60,000 bases of DNA from Cryptomeria japonica (lineage: Eukaryota > Streptophyta > Pinopsida > Cupressales > Cupressaceae): NCBI RefSeq assembly GCF_030272615.1, contig NC_081405.1, forward strand, positions 571,705,752 through 571,765,751, written 5' to 3'. The position numbers were made by a program, and so were the translations under genes. The notes below the pieces were generated by a model. The model was not told the origin of the DNA. It was given only the letters and a program-made list of their open reading frames with translations, and ran no database searches. Positions 1-10,510 of the stretch are shown here, piece after piece. Each line of letters starts with the position of its first letter. Within the stretch, counting starts at the first letter, position 1.

Positions 1-285
1 ATGATTTGGTTGCAATGTTTTCTGAAGGAATTGGGTCAGACACAAGAGGATAGCCCATTGTATACTGATAGCCAGAGTGCCATTCATCTTGTGAAGAACT
101 CTGCTTTTCATTCAAGGACAAAGCACATTCAGCTCAGGTACCACTTCATTCGGACTATTTTGGAGGAGGGTCAGTTACGGCTTGAGAAGATTCACACAAG
201 TGAGAATCCTGCCGATATGTTCACAAAGGCAGTTCCACAGGAGAAGCTGATTTCTTCATCAGTTTCTGTTGGTCTTCTTGATTAA
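1..285 (+). pseudogene. Ty1/copia RNase H, C-terminal end (partial at window edge)
   Basis: The reading frame is open from the first base and runs 94 codons to a TAA. It holds the C-terminal half of the copia RNase H domain: the acidic DSQSAIHL segment, the HSRTKHIQLRYHFIR block and the closing NPADMFTKAV motif, all diagnostic of plant Ty1/copia polyproteins. RNase H removes the RNA template during reverse transcription. No stop or frameshift is visible here, so the element may be fairly young, but the rest of its polyprotein lies left of the window. The polypurine tract and 3' LTR follow within about 140 bases. Confidence 0.93.
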
Positions 286-361
286 TAATTGTGGAATTTA
301 TACCAGTCAAGTCCTAGTGTTTTATCCAGCGGATGTTGCATGTACAGTGGTGTCGTGTAGT

Positions 362-425
362 ATCAGTCTCCAAGTGGGAGATTGTTCGGTGTGGAGCCTG
401 ATCAGTCTCCAAGTGGGAGATTGTT
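362..425 (+). repeat. Duplicated 25-bp polypurine-tract segment
   Basis: A 25-bp sequence containing the purine run AAGTGGGAGA occurs perfectly twice, at 362-386 and 401-425, with 14 bases between. This is the standard copia PPT, which primes plus-strand synthesis. Only the second copy abuts the LTR start. Confidence 0.85.
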
Positions 426-850
426 GAAATGTGGCGACTAATCAGCAAAGTACTGTACACTCAGCACGTATCCTCGTCGGGGTCCGGGGTCGGGCCGGGC
501 CCTGGGCAGGGGTTCGGGGGCGGCAGCCCCCGAGAAAAAAAATTTTGTCATTTTTGTTGATGAAAACCGACTTTGTAATAAAACCCTAAAAAGGCCGACT
601 TTGTTTGTTGCCCTAAAAACGCATGTTATAAGTGGCTGGGATGCTTAAGGCATTGTAAGGTTGATGTATTGTTTTTGCTGGATAATAAGAAAGATTGGAC
701 GGCTGTGTATGGTGGACGTAACCCATTCTGGGTGAACCACGTTAAATCTCTGTGTTATCTGTGTCCTGTTTTATTTCTTTATCTTTTGTATTTAAATCTG
801 CATATAATTGTTAGTTCATATTTGCTTCGGATCTGCTTGAAACCCTAACA
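422..850 (+). mobile_element. Ty1/copia 3' LTR
   Basis: The 429-bp segment starts TGTTGAAATG directly after the PPT and ends CCCTAACA, giving the TG...CA ends of an LTR. Near 480-535 it has a GC-rich stretch followed by a run of A. A TATA-like GTTATAAG lies near 635, fitting a promoter in the plus direction. The 64 bases that follow (851-914) are not assigned to any element. The 5' LTR is outside the window, so target-site duplication cannot be checked. Confidence 0.85.
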
Positions 851-914
851 GTTTCCTGACCAACTCTTAATTTTTAATAAAATTCCTCTTGTTTTGTCGG
901 TTCACCTGGTTCTC

Positions 915-1977
915 TGAATCACTGGAATCTCTTGGGGAACGTGCAAAGGCACAAACACTTCAATAAACCATTATTTGCATGAGTTAGTTAATCAAAAACA
1001 TCAAAATGAAATCCATTGCAATTCGTCTTATTGCCTCCTAGAAAGTGTGAGTGTGCATTGCTCTCAGATTGATAAGTTATCCAGTGACTAGACTACACTC
1101 AAACGGAAGATTTTTAAATGCATGCAACTAGGAGAATTTAAGATTAATTGATTAAATGAAATGAGATTATCAAGCTAAATGGTCACAACTCTAAATGAAG
1201 TAAGCTAGATTATATGCAAGAAATTGAATCTAGATAAGACAAATAAATCTAAGCTAATGAACTAGAAACCTAAATGATTCTAAGATTAAATGAAAGCTAA
1301 ATGAAAACTAAGTTGATTGATGAATTAACTATGCAAAGCTTCTTCAAATTTTTCTCGATAACCTGCAACACAATATTAGCATAATAACGATGTAAAATTC
1401 TCTGATCCTGATTGAAGAATGAGAGCCTGAATTTATAGGAAAATCAAGAGGGAGACCAAAGATCAGGATTGATCTTTAATGAACGGTCGAGATCAATTCA
1501 AAGGAAGCACAATCCAGGTGAAATGATTTGATTGGACAATTTAATTCTATTTTGGAGAGATATGATTGAGATCAAATTAGCAACTCAAATTCTTTCCATT
1601 TTTCTTGAGTTCAATTGATTTGTTTCCTTTTTTGAATTTTCATGCTCATAATTTCCAATTAATTTTTCAAATTAAATCCTCTTTCTTGATTTGTTTCCTT
1701 TTTTGAAGATTTATGGCAATTTTTATTTATTTTTCAAATTAAATGCTCTTTCTTGATTTGTTTCCTTTTTTGAATTTGATCAATTAATTAAATGAGAATT
1801 TAATTAATTGTAATTGCCATGTTGCATTTTTATACCTTAGGAATTAATTAATCAAGCTCTCATGATTGATTTAAATTGATTATTTGATTCAAGACCTTGA
1901 TAAATTTTATTGAATTTAAGCATATTAGTCAAGATTAGGGGCCCATGGTTTTGGATGACCATTTGTAGGGTATTACA
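915..1977 (-). repeat. Element A 3' LTR
   Basis: It is homologous to 9515-10510 along its length, sharing the block beginning TTGGGGAAC and the end GGGTATTACA on the plus strand. It is longer than the 5' copy because an AT-rich segment near 1610-1775 holds an extra unit of about 65 bp, built on tcttgatttgtttcctt. The left border is approximate; the right border is set by the TGTAATACCC start and the adjoining PPT. Confidence 0.8.
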
Positions 1978-1990
1978 TTTGTCCCTCTTT
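1978..1990 (-). other. Element A polypurine tract
   Basis: On the minus strand this reads AAAGAGGGACAAA and ends exactly where the 3' LTR starts (TGTAATACCC). Element E has the near-identical AAAGAGGGGCAAAA in the same place. Confidence 0.85.
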
Positions 1991-4929
1991 GAATTGATGT
2001 GTGAGAAGCACATTGATTCAAAGAACAATTGATGTCTAGGAGATACCAGTTCTAAAATTAATTGATCACAAACTAGATGAAGAGCGAGGTATTCAGTTTG
2101 TTTTGAAGCGATGAAACTGACAAACTGATTGAAAGCAATATCGATCCCAAACTTGATTGAACTAGGACCGATGAAGAGCGAAGATATAAAACTTGAACTT
2201 GATGGATCAAGAAGTAGATATTATTGATCTAGAACTTGATTGAACTAGACACAGTGAGTGAAGATAAAACCGATCTTGAACTTGATGGATCAAGACATGA
2301 TGAGCGAAGATAAACTGTCCAGCTTGATTTGATGTGATGAGACTGAACACTTGCTTAGATTGAACGTGCGATCAAAGATACTCTTTAAACCCTTGATTGA
2401 GTTTAAACGGATAATCATCTTGATGAAAAGCAATGAAACTGGTTAACGTTAAGAGACTAATTTAGATGAAGACAATATCAGCTTGATTTGATGTGACAAA
2501 ACTAATATGCCCATAGAGATTGATTTGATTCAGATGATCGAGAAATCTCAACTTGAAATGAAGCAATAAAGCTGAGATGCCCCTAGCGATAAGGTCTTGT
2601 TTGATGTTCTGTAAAGATTAGATGCTCGGCTTGTAATGAAGATTTTGAAAGAAATTCTCGACTTTGAGGATGTGATCACTGATGATGATGTCATGAGTAT
2701 GCCCCTTCGGAGCAAAATCAAAAGATTGATAGGTTGTGTAGTGATTTCAAGCAATTTGATAAAAAGATTAAGCAATTAATAATTTGAGCACAAAGAATGA
2801 TTCAGAGGGCCATTTGAAGATTTAGAATTGATTGATGAGAAATTGAGCACAAATCGAAGAAAAGAATGAGCATTTGATGAAAGTGCTAAGTGGTCAGATT
2901 TATGTGAAATTGAATAGGAAGATGATCTCGGATTTCAATTTTGATCCTGAAAATGGAATCAAAACAGTCAAATTAACCAAGGGTGTAGTTTTCACGCCAA
3001 ACAAAGCAAGTTGAAAATTAGGGTTTTGACCACTTAGTCATGAAGAGAAGGTTGATTTAAATTCAAGCTCCAGGTGAAGAAGACCAAAATCATCGTTAGT
3101 ATGCCAGATTCACCATGCAATGCATGAAACTTAACATGAATGCAGAAGATGCAACTAGGACCTAGTCATTGGATATCAATTCACTTTTTTATCATCTTTG
3201 AGTGTTAAATGTAGGAAATAGACATAAGCATCAAGGCACAAAGAACCAGGATGACCTGAATGTCTTGTCCTCTTTGATATAGTAGTCAAACATAAGCACC
3301 AAGGCAAAAGGAGGCCAAGATGACTTGAATGCTTCTTGCATGCAAACACAACAGACACTTAAAATAAACAAGGAAATAGTTTTGACCTCACTGAAGCGTG
3401 CATATAAATGGAGTCAAGGTATGTGAGGCCATTTCACCTTAATGTGAAGGCTCTTATCACAAACACCCAATTTATAGGACGTTTTCAAATCATCAAAATC
3501 ACATCCATAAGCAGAAAACAAAGAAAGGTATTATGCCCCTAGTCCTTGTACCTCTTAGTCAAGATAGACTTCCTTGAGTTACTCAGAGGGAATAATGAGC
3601 AAAAGCCAATATAAAAGACAACATACAAAAAAAATGTCAGCATAGATCAAGCCGTTTGAGTTGTTGTTTTTAATTGTTCTTGTTTTGCATGTTTGATAGG
3701 GTGTCAATGATCAAAACTCTGTATAAGGTAGGAGATAGATGATTGACTCAGAGTGAACGATCCAAACTTGATTGACACAAGGATGTCTTGGTTGAGCTGC
3801 TAAGGGCTTTAAGATTGAAGTTCCCTAGGACTATAATGTTGATCGATTGCAAGCCATGGGGTTTCTAAGGAGAACCAAGGGGGGTCACGAAAAGATTGTG
3901 CACAAGTAAAAGCAAAGCGAAAAAGTAGGAAAGCGGAATTTTTTTAGTGATTTTTAAAGATGAAACACATTCTGCCATCAATTGATAAGTATAAGACTAA
4001 CTAGGATAAAATCCAATAGTCACACTAATCTATGTCATTATTTTGATTGTTTGATGATTGATAAGAGTGTTTGGTTTCAAAGAGTGAGTACCCCGTATAA
4101 GACCGATCTATCTGGTTTCAAGTGTACACATCCTTGTATAAGACATGTTGATGTTGATATTGATTATACATGTGATCAGTTTGATTGTAGAATTTGAGAG
4201 TTTGTCTCTTGTTGGTTTGATTTGATAGATAGGCCATGCTTTCATGCTTTGATTTTCAAGATTTTTTATTTTTTGTTTTTTTTTTTAATTTAAGGGATTA
4301 CTTCAGGCTGAGTTTTAGAGTATTTTTATGTTTTCCCCTAGTGTCTAGCAAGGTAAAAGGGATTTTGAGTACATGAATGGATAAGTGAATGATGGTGGAT
4401 GCTTTCAAGGACTATCTCACAACCTTAATCCAAGCATAGGGAACAGATATAGCAATGTAAAGCAAGGATTTTAGCAATATAAAGCAAGGATTTTAGTGAT
4501 GTAAAGAAAGGATATAGTGAAACAAAGAAAGGATATACCGTAACAAAGCCATATGGTCCAAAGAAGTGGCCATGTCAAGAGGTTTGTGGAAAGCATGTTT
4601 TTTGCATTTTGTCCATAGTGTTGATCAAGATCAAGGAATAGATCTGGATAGGGGACAAATAGGATAAGCAAGATCAAAGGTGGTAATGAAGGATGTAAGC
4701 GAGCAATGGATAGGAGCTAAAGGGTCTGGATCAAGTGTAATAGATAGGACACATGAAGCCTGCAAAGAACCTTAACCTTGTCAAGATCAAAGGTGAAAAA
4801 GAGATATGTACATGAGGGACGATAGAACAAGGGAGGGGTATAACAAGGGTATGATAGGATAATTAAGGGAAATAGGATATGAAGGAGAAAACCTGCCCCC
4901 CAGTGTGGTGTGCAAGAAGTTCATAAATT
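1991..4929 (-). other. Element A 3' internal non-coding region
   Basis: About 2.9 kb between the gag-like frame and the PPT holds no convincing reading frame on either strand; the few frames of 60-75 codons show no motif. Between about 2050 and 2350 there is a degenerate tandem pattern built on gaacttgattgaactaga and gatgagcgaagataaa. A cleaner 22-bp array lies at 4446-4549. Confidence 0.6.
4446..4549. repeat. 22-bp tandem repeat, about five units
   Basis: Successive units resemble tttagcaatataaagcaagg. The first three are close copies and the last two diverge (tagtgaaacaaagaaagg, then a truncated unit). The array lies in the 3' non-coding part of element A. No function is evident. Confidence 0.75.
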
Positions 4930-4998
4930 ACACATGATGCCTATTTGCCAGGTTTTCATCATGGCACTTGTCCAAGGTACCACAAGAGGTGGTTTTCA
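4930..4998 (-). other. Conserved hairpin block downstream of gag-like frame (element A)
   Basis: On the minus strand GTGAAAACC is followed at once by a short inverted repeat (CCAC CTCTT GTGG), and a second similar unit with GATGAAAACC precedes CCTGGCAAATAGG. The same pair in the same order lies at 46159-46292 in element E, also just after the coding region. Conservation between two otherwise dissimilar elements suggests an RNA or cis-acting role. Confidence 0.5.
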
Positions 4999-5205
4999 CA
5001 AAAGGACAAATTTATTTCTCTTTGTTTTTTTTGTTTTTTTTTTCTTTTCTGGAAGATAATGGAGGCATGATAGGGGATGGAAGAAGGACCATGGCATCTC
5101 GCTTCTTTGGATGGTACCCTTGGAATGTGAGTTGCAATAGACCATGGCTATAAAGGTATGCTCAAAGATGTTGGTAGGATAATGAAATGAAACTAGGGCA
5201 AGGAT

Positions 5206-6481
5206 TTATGAAAAGGATTGGATAAGAGGGATGGAAGGGTGAAAATGAGGTGTTGGATAATGGATGGGATGTTGGAAGAATTGTGTATGGCTAGACGGAA
5301 ATGTTGGAAAGATCAACATTGACACACACCTTGAGGGATGGTGGACATATGGAAGAGAAGTGAATCTCATATTTTGAGATTTGAATGGAGGAAAGGTTAC
5401 ATATTTTGGGGCATAAGAACCCAAAATGGATGAAGGAGGTGATGGAGGAATAGACTCTGAAGGTTTGGATGCAAGAACAACAATTTTGGATGCCAATTTT
5501 GATCTTTCTTTAGAATTTTGTGCTTCAAGCATCCGCTTAGGGATCCACATGGTTTTTTAATTTTTGATGCTTTTGTAGTTCCTTAGAGCGCATTGCCTAT
5601 ACAAGTGCCTTAGGAACCCATATAACTTTTGACTTTTCTTCTTTCTTTGTGGACCTTAGTGGCATTTTGTATTTTTCTTTTTGTTTTTGGATCATATTTT
5701 GCTTTGTTTTGACATGTCGATTAGATGGGACATGTTGATCTTTGAATACATGTGGATTGCTTGATTTATGACTTTTATGTTTGGCATCCAAATTGCTTGG
5801 AGGGAGATGTGTGGATAGATAAGAATGATATGGAGGTCTTTTAAATGGATGGAAGGTACTTGAAGATGTGTGCCTTTGTTGATCCCACATAAGGGATGGA
5901 GGGATATAGGGACCTAGAATGCATGGAAGGGGTGAAGGAGAAGGCATGTATTTGGATTTAACTGGAGAAATGTAGGATTTATGAGAGATACCAACATCTT
6001 GAGAAATGTCCCTGAGGCCATGACTTTTAACATTTTCTTTAATATGGAGGGGTTCTTGCTTGTGGAGATCTACCCTTTTTCCTTTATAAATATTTTGACT
6101 TGTAGGATACACTTTGCTTTGGGAGGAAGATGCAAGTCCATTATGAGGAGGAAGTGGAATGTAGGGAATGATAGGATAATGAGAAGTATTTGTAGGCATG
6201 ATGGATCCTTGAGGTGAACATGGAGGATTATGACAAGGAGATGAAGGGATACTTTGATCCTGACATGGAAGAGGACCATTGGATAGAGTAGGAAGAGTGT
6301 TTGACTCTTCATTTTGAATAGGATCATTTGAAAAGGTGGAAGAGGCATCATGATCTTGCTTAGGAAGTGAATTAGGAATGGGATTTGGAAAGATGTTTTT
6401 CTCTTGAGATGGAAAGGGATCATCTTGGAAGAAATGGAAAGGTATAAGGGGATCATCATAGTGAAATGGGATCTTTTTCAA
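5206..6481 (-). pseudogene. Element A proline-rich gag-downstream domain
   Basis: A 294-codon frame (6481 to 5597) and a second frame (5550 to 5206) read as one region split by a stop and a short shift. The first is rich in Pro, Ser and His and has no fold that I recognise. Both halves carry a related basic motif: VIWVPKALV near the end of the first and MWIPKRMLEAQNSKE in the second, suggesting internal duplication. It follows the zinc-knuckle segment, where other elements of this group place a linker before the protease. No catalytic aspartate motif is present. A plus-strand frame at 5981-6217 is a shadow. Confidence 0.6.
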
Positions 6482-6654
6482 TCATTAGATGGGATTGAGG
6501 AGTTTTGGTGTCTTGATCTTGGTTTATGATAGGACTTGTTTCGTCATTCTTCAAATTATCCTCTTGACATGGAACCACTTCTAAGGAATGGATAGGATTT
6601 TGCATAGGTGTAGGGGATTCTTAGAAGGTCTCCATATTTTGGCATGATAGGGAA

Positions 6655-7360
6655 TCATTTTGAGTGGGACACTCTTAAGTGGGTACGTTTGGAAATAGAA
6701 GTTTTAGGAGATGAAGGAATCATGGAAAGGATGGAGGCCACATATTGAGCCTTGCTAGACATGGTGGGTTCAGGATTTTGATCATGCTTAGAATTAGTTC
6801 CTTCTTTTTCTTTAGGTGAGTCATTAGGATCTTCAATTTCAATGACACCATTATCAATGAGATCTTGAATCTTATGTTTTAATTTCATGCAATTCAAAGT
6901 CTTATGTTCATCTTGTCTATGATATGCACAATACTTACTAGAAAATTCACATCCCCATGTGGTCTTTTTAGGTAGTATGATAAGATTATTCTCAAGAATC
7001 TCTTTCAAAGTCGACTCAATAGATTTCCCCAAAGGTGTAAACTGTCAACCTAGAGGATATTTGGAGGAAATGTCTTCAGGTCTTGGTGAAGGTGTCTTGT
7101 GAGCTTGTTTAATATTTGGCTTTTGATTGTCAATTATTTGTTAGTTTTTTTATTGTCAAATCATATAATCATTTTATCATTCCTTGAAGTTTCTCACTCT
7201 TGATATCGTGCATTTGTTTTTCAAATGGAATCATTGATTTATTTTGTTGGATTTTCATGTCATATATTTCTTTCTTGATATCTTGAATCATTTGAGCCAA
7301 GGTAGCCATGTGAATTGGAGTTAAGGTATCCATTTGCATTTGATAGCAAGAGGTGTTACA
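6655..7360 (-). pseudogene. Element A gag-like protein: coiled coil and zinc knuckle
   Basis: From about 7360 down, the minus strand encodes a helical segment (MATLAQMIQDIKKEIYDMK) with heptad-like spacing, broken by stops. The 125-codon frame 7032-6655 follows. It contains SIESTLKEI and the knuckle CAYHRQDEHKTLNC, a Cx2Hx4Hx4C spacing also found in elements B, C and E, followed by KLKHKIQDLIDNGVIEI. Gag binds and packages the RNA. The capsid core seen at 13434-14192 and in the E gag (for example EWFSQLPPGIKSWGDL) is absent between these two parts. Confidence 0.7.
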
Positions 7361-7648
7361 GATGTCAAGGTGAGATCAAAGCTAGTTGTTCATTGAGGCT
7401 AGAGGTTGATGTTCAAACTTATGCGGGTGAGATACACTGACTCTGATTTTGAGTCAAGACTAAGTAGCCTAAGTGATACTCAAGAATAAAGTTTGGACAA
7501 TGGAATGGTTGATTGGATTAGGTTGATTGAGCTAGCTAAGAGGTAACTGACAAAATTGAGTAACACGGCTGCAGAAGGTACACTACCAAGGTTTCTTTAT
7601 CCTCAGGTTTAGAAAACCAGGAATAATCTTGTTGTTTAGGTTTCAGGA

Positions 7649-7975
7649 CTAATCAAACAAGATTGTTAGAAGTCTTGTTTTTAGCAACTTTGACAGACTT
7701 CTAAGAAGTGACTCGTACAACAAACTTTCAATGTTCGGACGACAATCCAAGGGTTTCCATATGACAAATGTAGATACTCTTACAAGAGGCTTCATATGCT
7801 TAGACAATAGTTTAGTACTTCTTAAATGACAAACTATGAAGGATGATGATGACTCGTACGACTCGGGAATGGACATAAGATGAGTTTTGATAGAGTTTTG
7901 ATCACTGACTTGGTTTTCAGTTTGTCTTTCAGTTTCAGTTTGATGTTTCAGATTGTCTTGAGGTTTTGTTTCCAT
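7649..7975 (-). CDS. Element A putative gag N-terminus
   Basis: A 108-codon frame begins METKPQ and is rich in Gln, Glu and Ser at its start. Its position, just inside the conserved leader and upstream of the coiled coil, corresponds to the gag start of B and E, which begins MVET. That is the main reason for the assignment; the remainder resembles nothing I know. It could be spurious. Confidence 0.4.
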   Translation of the reverse strand: METKPQDNLKHQTETERQTENQVSDQNSIKTHLMSIPESYESSSSFIVCHLRSTKLLSKHMKPLVRVSTFVIWKPLDCRPNIESLLYESLLRSLSKLLKTRLLTILFD

Positions 7976-7999
7976 TTTTTTGAGGGATGAAAATCACAA

Positions 8000-8600
8000 C
8001 AAACAATAGGTGTAAAATGATAACAAGCACAACACACTAACCCTGTGAAAGTTGGCTAAGAAGGAAAACCTTTACCTACAACCTAGGTACACACCCAATA
8101 GCTAATTAGAATACGGTCGTTGAGTCTCATGCAATGGATTCTCAACATCGTATTAGCTGACTCCAAATGCTAATGGGGGCATGATATGGTGAGTAATCTT
8201 GGGGGGAAAACCAACTATCCCCTTGCACAAAGATTATCCTCCTTTCGAAGGTGAGTCGGGTTGCTTCTAACCTAAAGTTTGTAGTAAGGGTTTTGTTCAG
8301 AAGGACCACCTAACTATCACACAAGCATGATTTAGATACAAACCCCAACAGGATGTTGAAACCATGTAGTCATGCAAGCATGATTTAGACCACGAGTCCC
8401 TACAAGATGCTCAACATGAGACACTCCTCATAAATGAAGCAGTGCCACTGATTATTCTATCTCTTGGGACTTTCACCCCAGAAATGTTTTATTATAGTGA
8501 GTTAGATTCTTGGCTTTGGCCTGACTCACTTGGGTCGTTTCCTCTCACCAAGCCTTAGGGGCTTCTCGGGAGGTGGGCCCTCTAAAAGGTATCAACAGAT
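8000..8600 (-). other. Conserved leader block of element A
   Basis: This is untranslated leader between the PBS and the gag-like start. Its right part (about 8490-8585) aligns with leaders of B (16140-16250), C (27295-27410) and E (51640-51745). Shared landmarks on the plus strand are tatagtg, a conserved cact-t-ggtcgttccctc stretch, and an ending near ccctctaaa. A strong hairpin lies at 8100-8158. No reading frame is conserved. Confidence 0.55.
8100..8158. other. Long imperfect hairpin in leader of element A
   Basis: Nested inverted repeats: agctaa (8100-8105) pairs with ttagct (8153-8158), tacg (8112-8115) with cgta (8149-8152), and gttgag (8119-8124) with ctcaac (8141-8146), leaving a 16-nt loop. 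This gives 16 pairs with one bulge and one small internal loop. Confidence 0.6.
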
Positions 8601-9014
8601 CTCAGACTCTAATAGAAAAAACCTCAAGGTCTGGATTTCTAATTGTCCAAATGGACAAGAGCATACTCTCCTACTCTAGATTTTTCCCAAAAAAACACGT
8701 AAAACAAAGTTCTTTCCCTTATAGAAATTTAAGTGTTCCTAAAATGATTAAGAAGATAGAATGTTTGTTGGTATCTCCTGAGGCAACCTGCAAAACAAAG
8801 ATATCAGTAGTTCGAGTTTATAATCTTTGGCAAGCGTATGTTTAATGAATGAATCCTTTGTCAAGTGAACCTGCAAACATTAAAAGCCCAAAATTAGTTG
8901 CCAAAATAACATAAAAAATAATCATCAAAAGAAATTTCTAACATACAAACTGTAAATTAAACTAATCTAGCAAATATTTCCATTCTTTATGTCTATCCTA
9001 GTTATGCCAGTTTT

Positions 9015-9388
9015 GATAGTATTGTACTCTGTCATTTATAAATTTCCAACCACACATAATTAGGCAAATCACTTCATTATAAATGTGGACAACCTGTTTT
9101 GCAACAATATATCAAAAATTTGTTTAGATCCAATGGTTCAATAAAATGTTATGCCCTCCAAACAAAGACCATTTTTTATTGTCACAGAAGAATAAGTAAA
9201 ATGATAGTACTTCACTCTGTCATTCATAAATTTCAAACCAAACAAAATTAGGAAAATCTCTTGGGTGAATATATATAAAATTTGGTTTTACAAAACATAT
9301 CAAAAATGGGTTTAGATCCAATGGTTCAATAACATGTTATGCCCTCCGAACAGAGACCATTTTTTACTGTCACAGAAGAACAAGCAAA
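9015..9388. repeat. 187-bp tandem duplication in leader of element A
   Basis: Two adjacent copies with a period of 187 share actctgtcatt.ataaattt, tttagatccaatggttcaat and the end attttttactgtcacagaag. The segment lies between the leader block and the PBS. The copies differ at many positions, so the duplication is old. Confidence 0.75.
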
Positions 9389-9470
9389 AAGAAAGATTTT
9401 TATTTGCAAATTTAACACATGTTTATTAGTTATAAAAACCAAACATTAATTTTTTTCAAGCAACATTATA

Positions 9471-9510
9471 AATCTTGTAGTTGTGGGTTTGAGCCCCACA
9501 GTGGGTGCCA
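9471..9510 (-). other. Element A primer-binding site: 40-nt copy of tRNA-Lys 3' half
   Basis: On the plus strand these 40 bases read as the 3' part of a lysine tRNA, from position 37 (3' of the anticodon) to the terminal CCA. They include the T-arm gtgggtttgagccccac and the acceptor ending gtgccA. Compared with plant tRNA-Lys as I recall it there are six differences, all C-to-T or G-to-A, four at former CpG sites. The first nucleotides outside the match correspond to the anticodon. A normal PBS copies only about 18 nt. It lies 4 nt inside the presumed LTR border. Confidence 0.8.
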
Positions 9511-9514
9511 GAAC

Positions 9515-10510
9515 TGTGTTTGTGAAATTTGGGGAACCTGCAAAGGCACAAACACTTCAATAAACCATTATTTGCATGGGTTAGTTAATCAAAAACATCA
9601 AAATTAAATCCATTGCAAGTCATCTTATTTCCTCCTAGAAGCTACGAGTGTGGATTTCTCTCGGATTGCTAATCTATCCAGTGACTAGACTACACTCAAA
9701 TGGAGGATTTTTAAATGCATGCAACTAGGAAAATGCAAGATTAATTGATTAAGCGAAATGAGATTATCAAGCTAAATGATCACAACTCTAAATGAAGTAA
9801 GCTAGATTATATGCAAGAAATTGAATCTAGATAAGAGAAATGAATCTAAGCTAATGAACTAGAAACCTAAATGATTCTAAGATTAAATGAAAGCTAAATG
9901 AAAACTAAGTTGATTGATGAATTAACTATGCAAAGGTTCTTCAAAATTTTCTCGATAACTTGCAACACAATATTAGCATAATAATGATGTAAAAAAATTT
10001 GATCCTGATTGAAGAATGAGAGCTTGAATTTATAGGAAAATCAAGAGGAAGACCAAAGATCAGGATTGATCTTTAATGAACGGTCGAGATCGATTTGAAG
10101 GAAGCACAATCCAGGTGAAATGATTTGATTGGACAATTTAATTCCATTTTGGAGAGAAAAGATTAAGTTCAAATTAGCAATTCAGATTCTTTCCATTTTT
10201 CTTGAGTTCAATTGATTTGTTTCTTTTTTTGAATTTTTGTGCTCATAATTTCCAATTAATTTTTCAAATTAAATCATCTTTCTTGATTTGTTTCATTTTT
10301 TGAATTTTGAATTTGATCAATTAATTAAATGAGAATTAAATTAATTGTAATTTCCATGTTGCATTTTAATACCTTAGGAATTAATTAATCAAGCTCTCAT
10401 TATTGATTTAAATTGATTATTTGATTCAAGACCTTGATGAATTTTATTGAATTTAAGCACATTAGTCGAGGGGGGCCATCATTTTGGATGACCATTTTTA
10501 GGGTATTACA
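9515..10510 (-). repeat. Element A 5' LTR
   Basis: Minus-strand start TGTAATACCC at 10510; the other border is uncertain by about 10 bases. A TATAAAT box (plus strand atttatagg, 10028-10036) fits a promoter reading leftwards into the interior. The U3 part is AT-rich, with palindromic aattaattaaat motifs near 10315-10400. Confidence 0.8.

Larger units (their letters stand above)
915..10510 (-). mobile_element. Element A: non-autonomous LTR retrotransposon (gag-like only)
   Basis: Two related sequences of about 1 kb (915-1977 and 9515-10510) flank a 7.5-kb interior. Read on the minus strand, each LTR begins TGTAATACCC. A primer-binding site lies inside the right LTR and a polypurine tract inside the left one, which fixes the direction. 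The interior encodes only a gag-like protein (about 7975 down to 5206). No protease, RT, RNase H or integrase motif was found, so the element must have relied on proteins from a relative. This matches the class called LARD or TR-GAG. No clear target-site duplication is visible (left flank ends ttctc, right flank begins ttaat), so one border may be wrong or rearranged. Confidence 0.8.

Noticed and set aside
5981-6217. 78-codon plus-strand frame
   Set aside because: Antisense to the proline-rich domain of element A; no motif.
9471-9510. A tRNA-Lys gene
   Set aside because: Only positions 37-76 are present, with no 5' half, no D-arm and no internal promoter A box; its place beside the LTR identifies it as a primer site.
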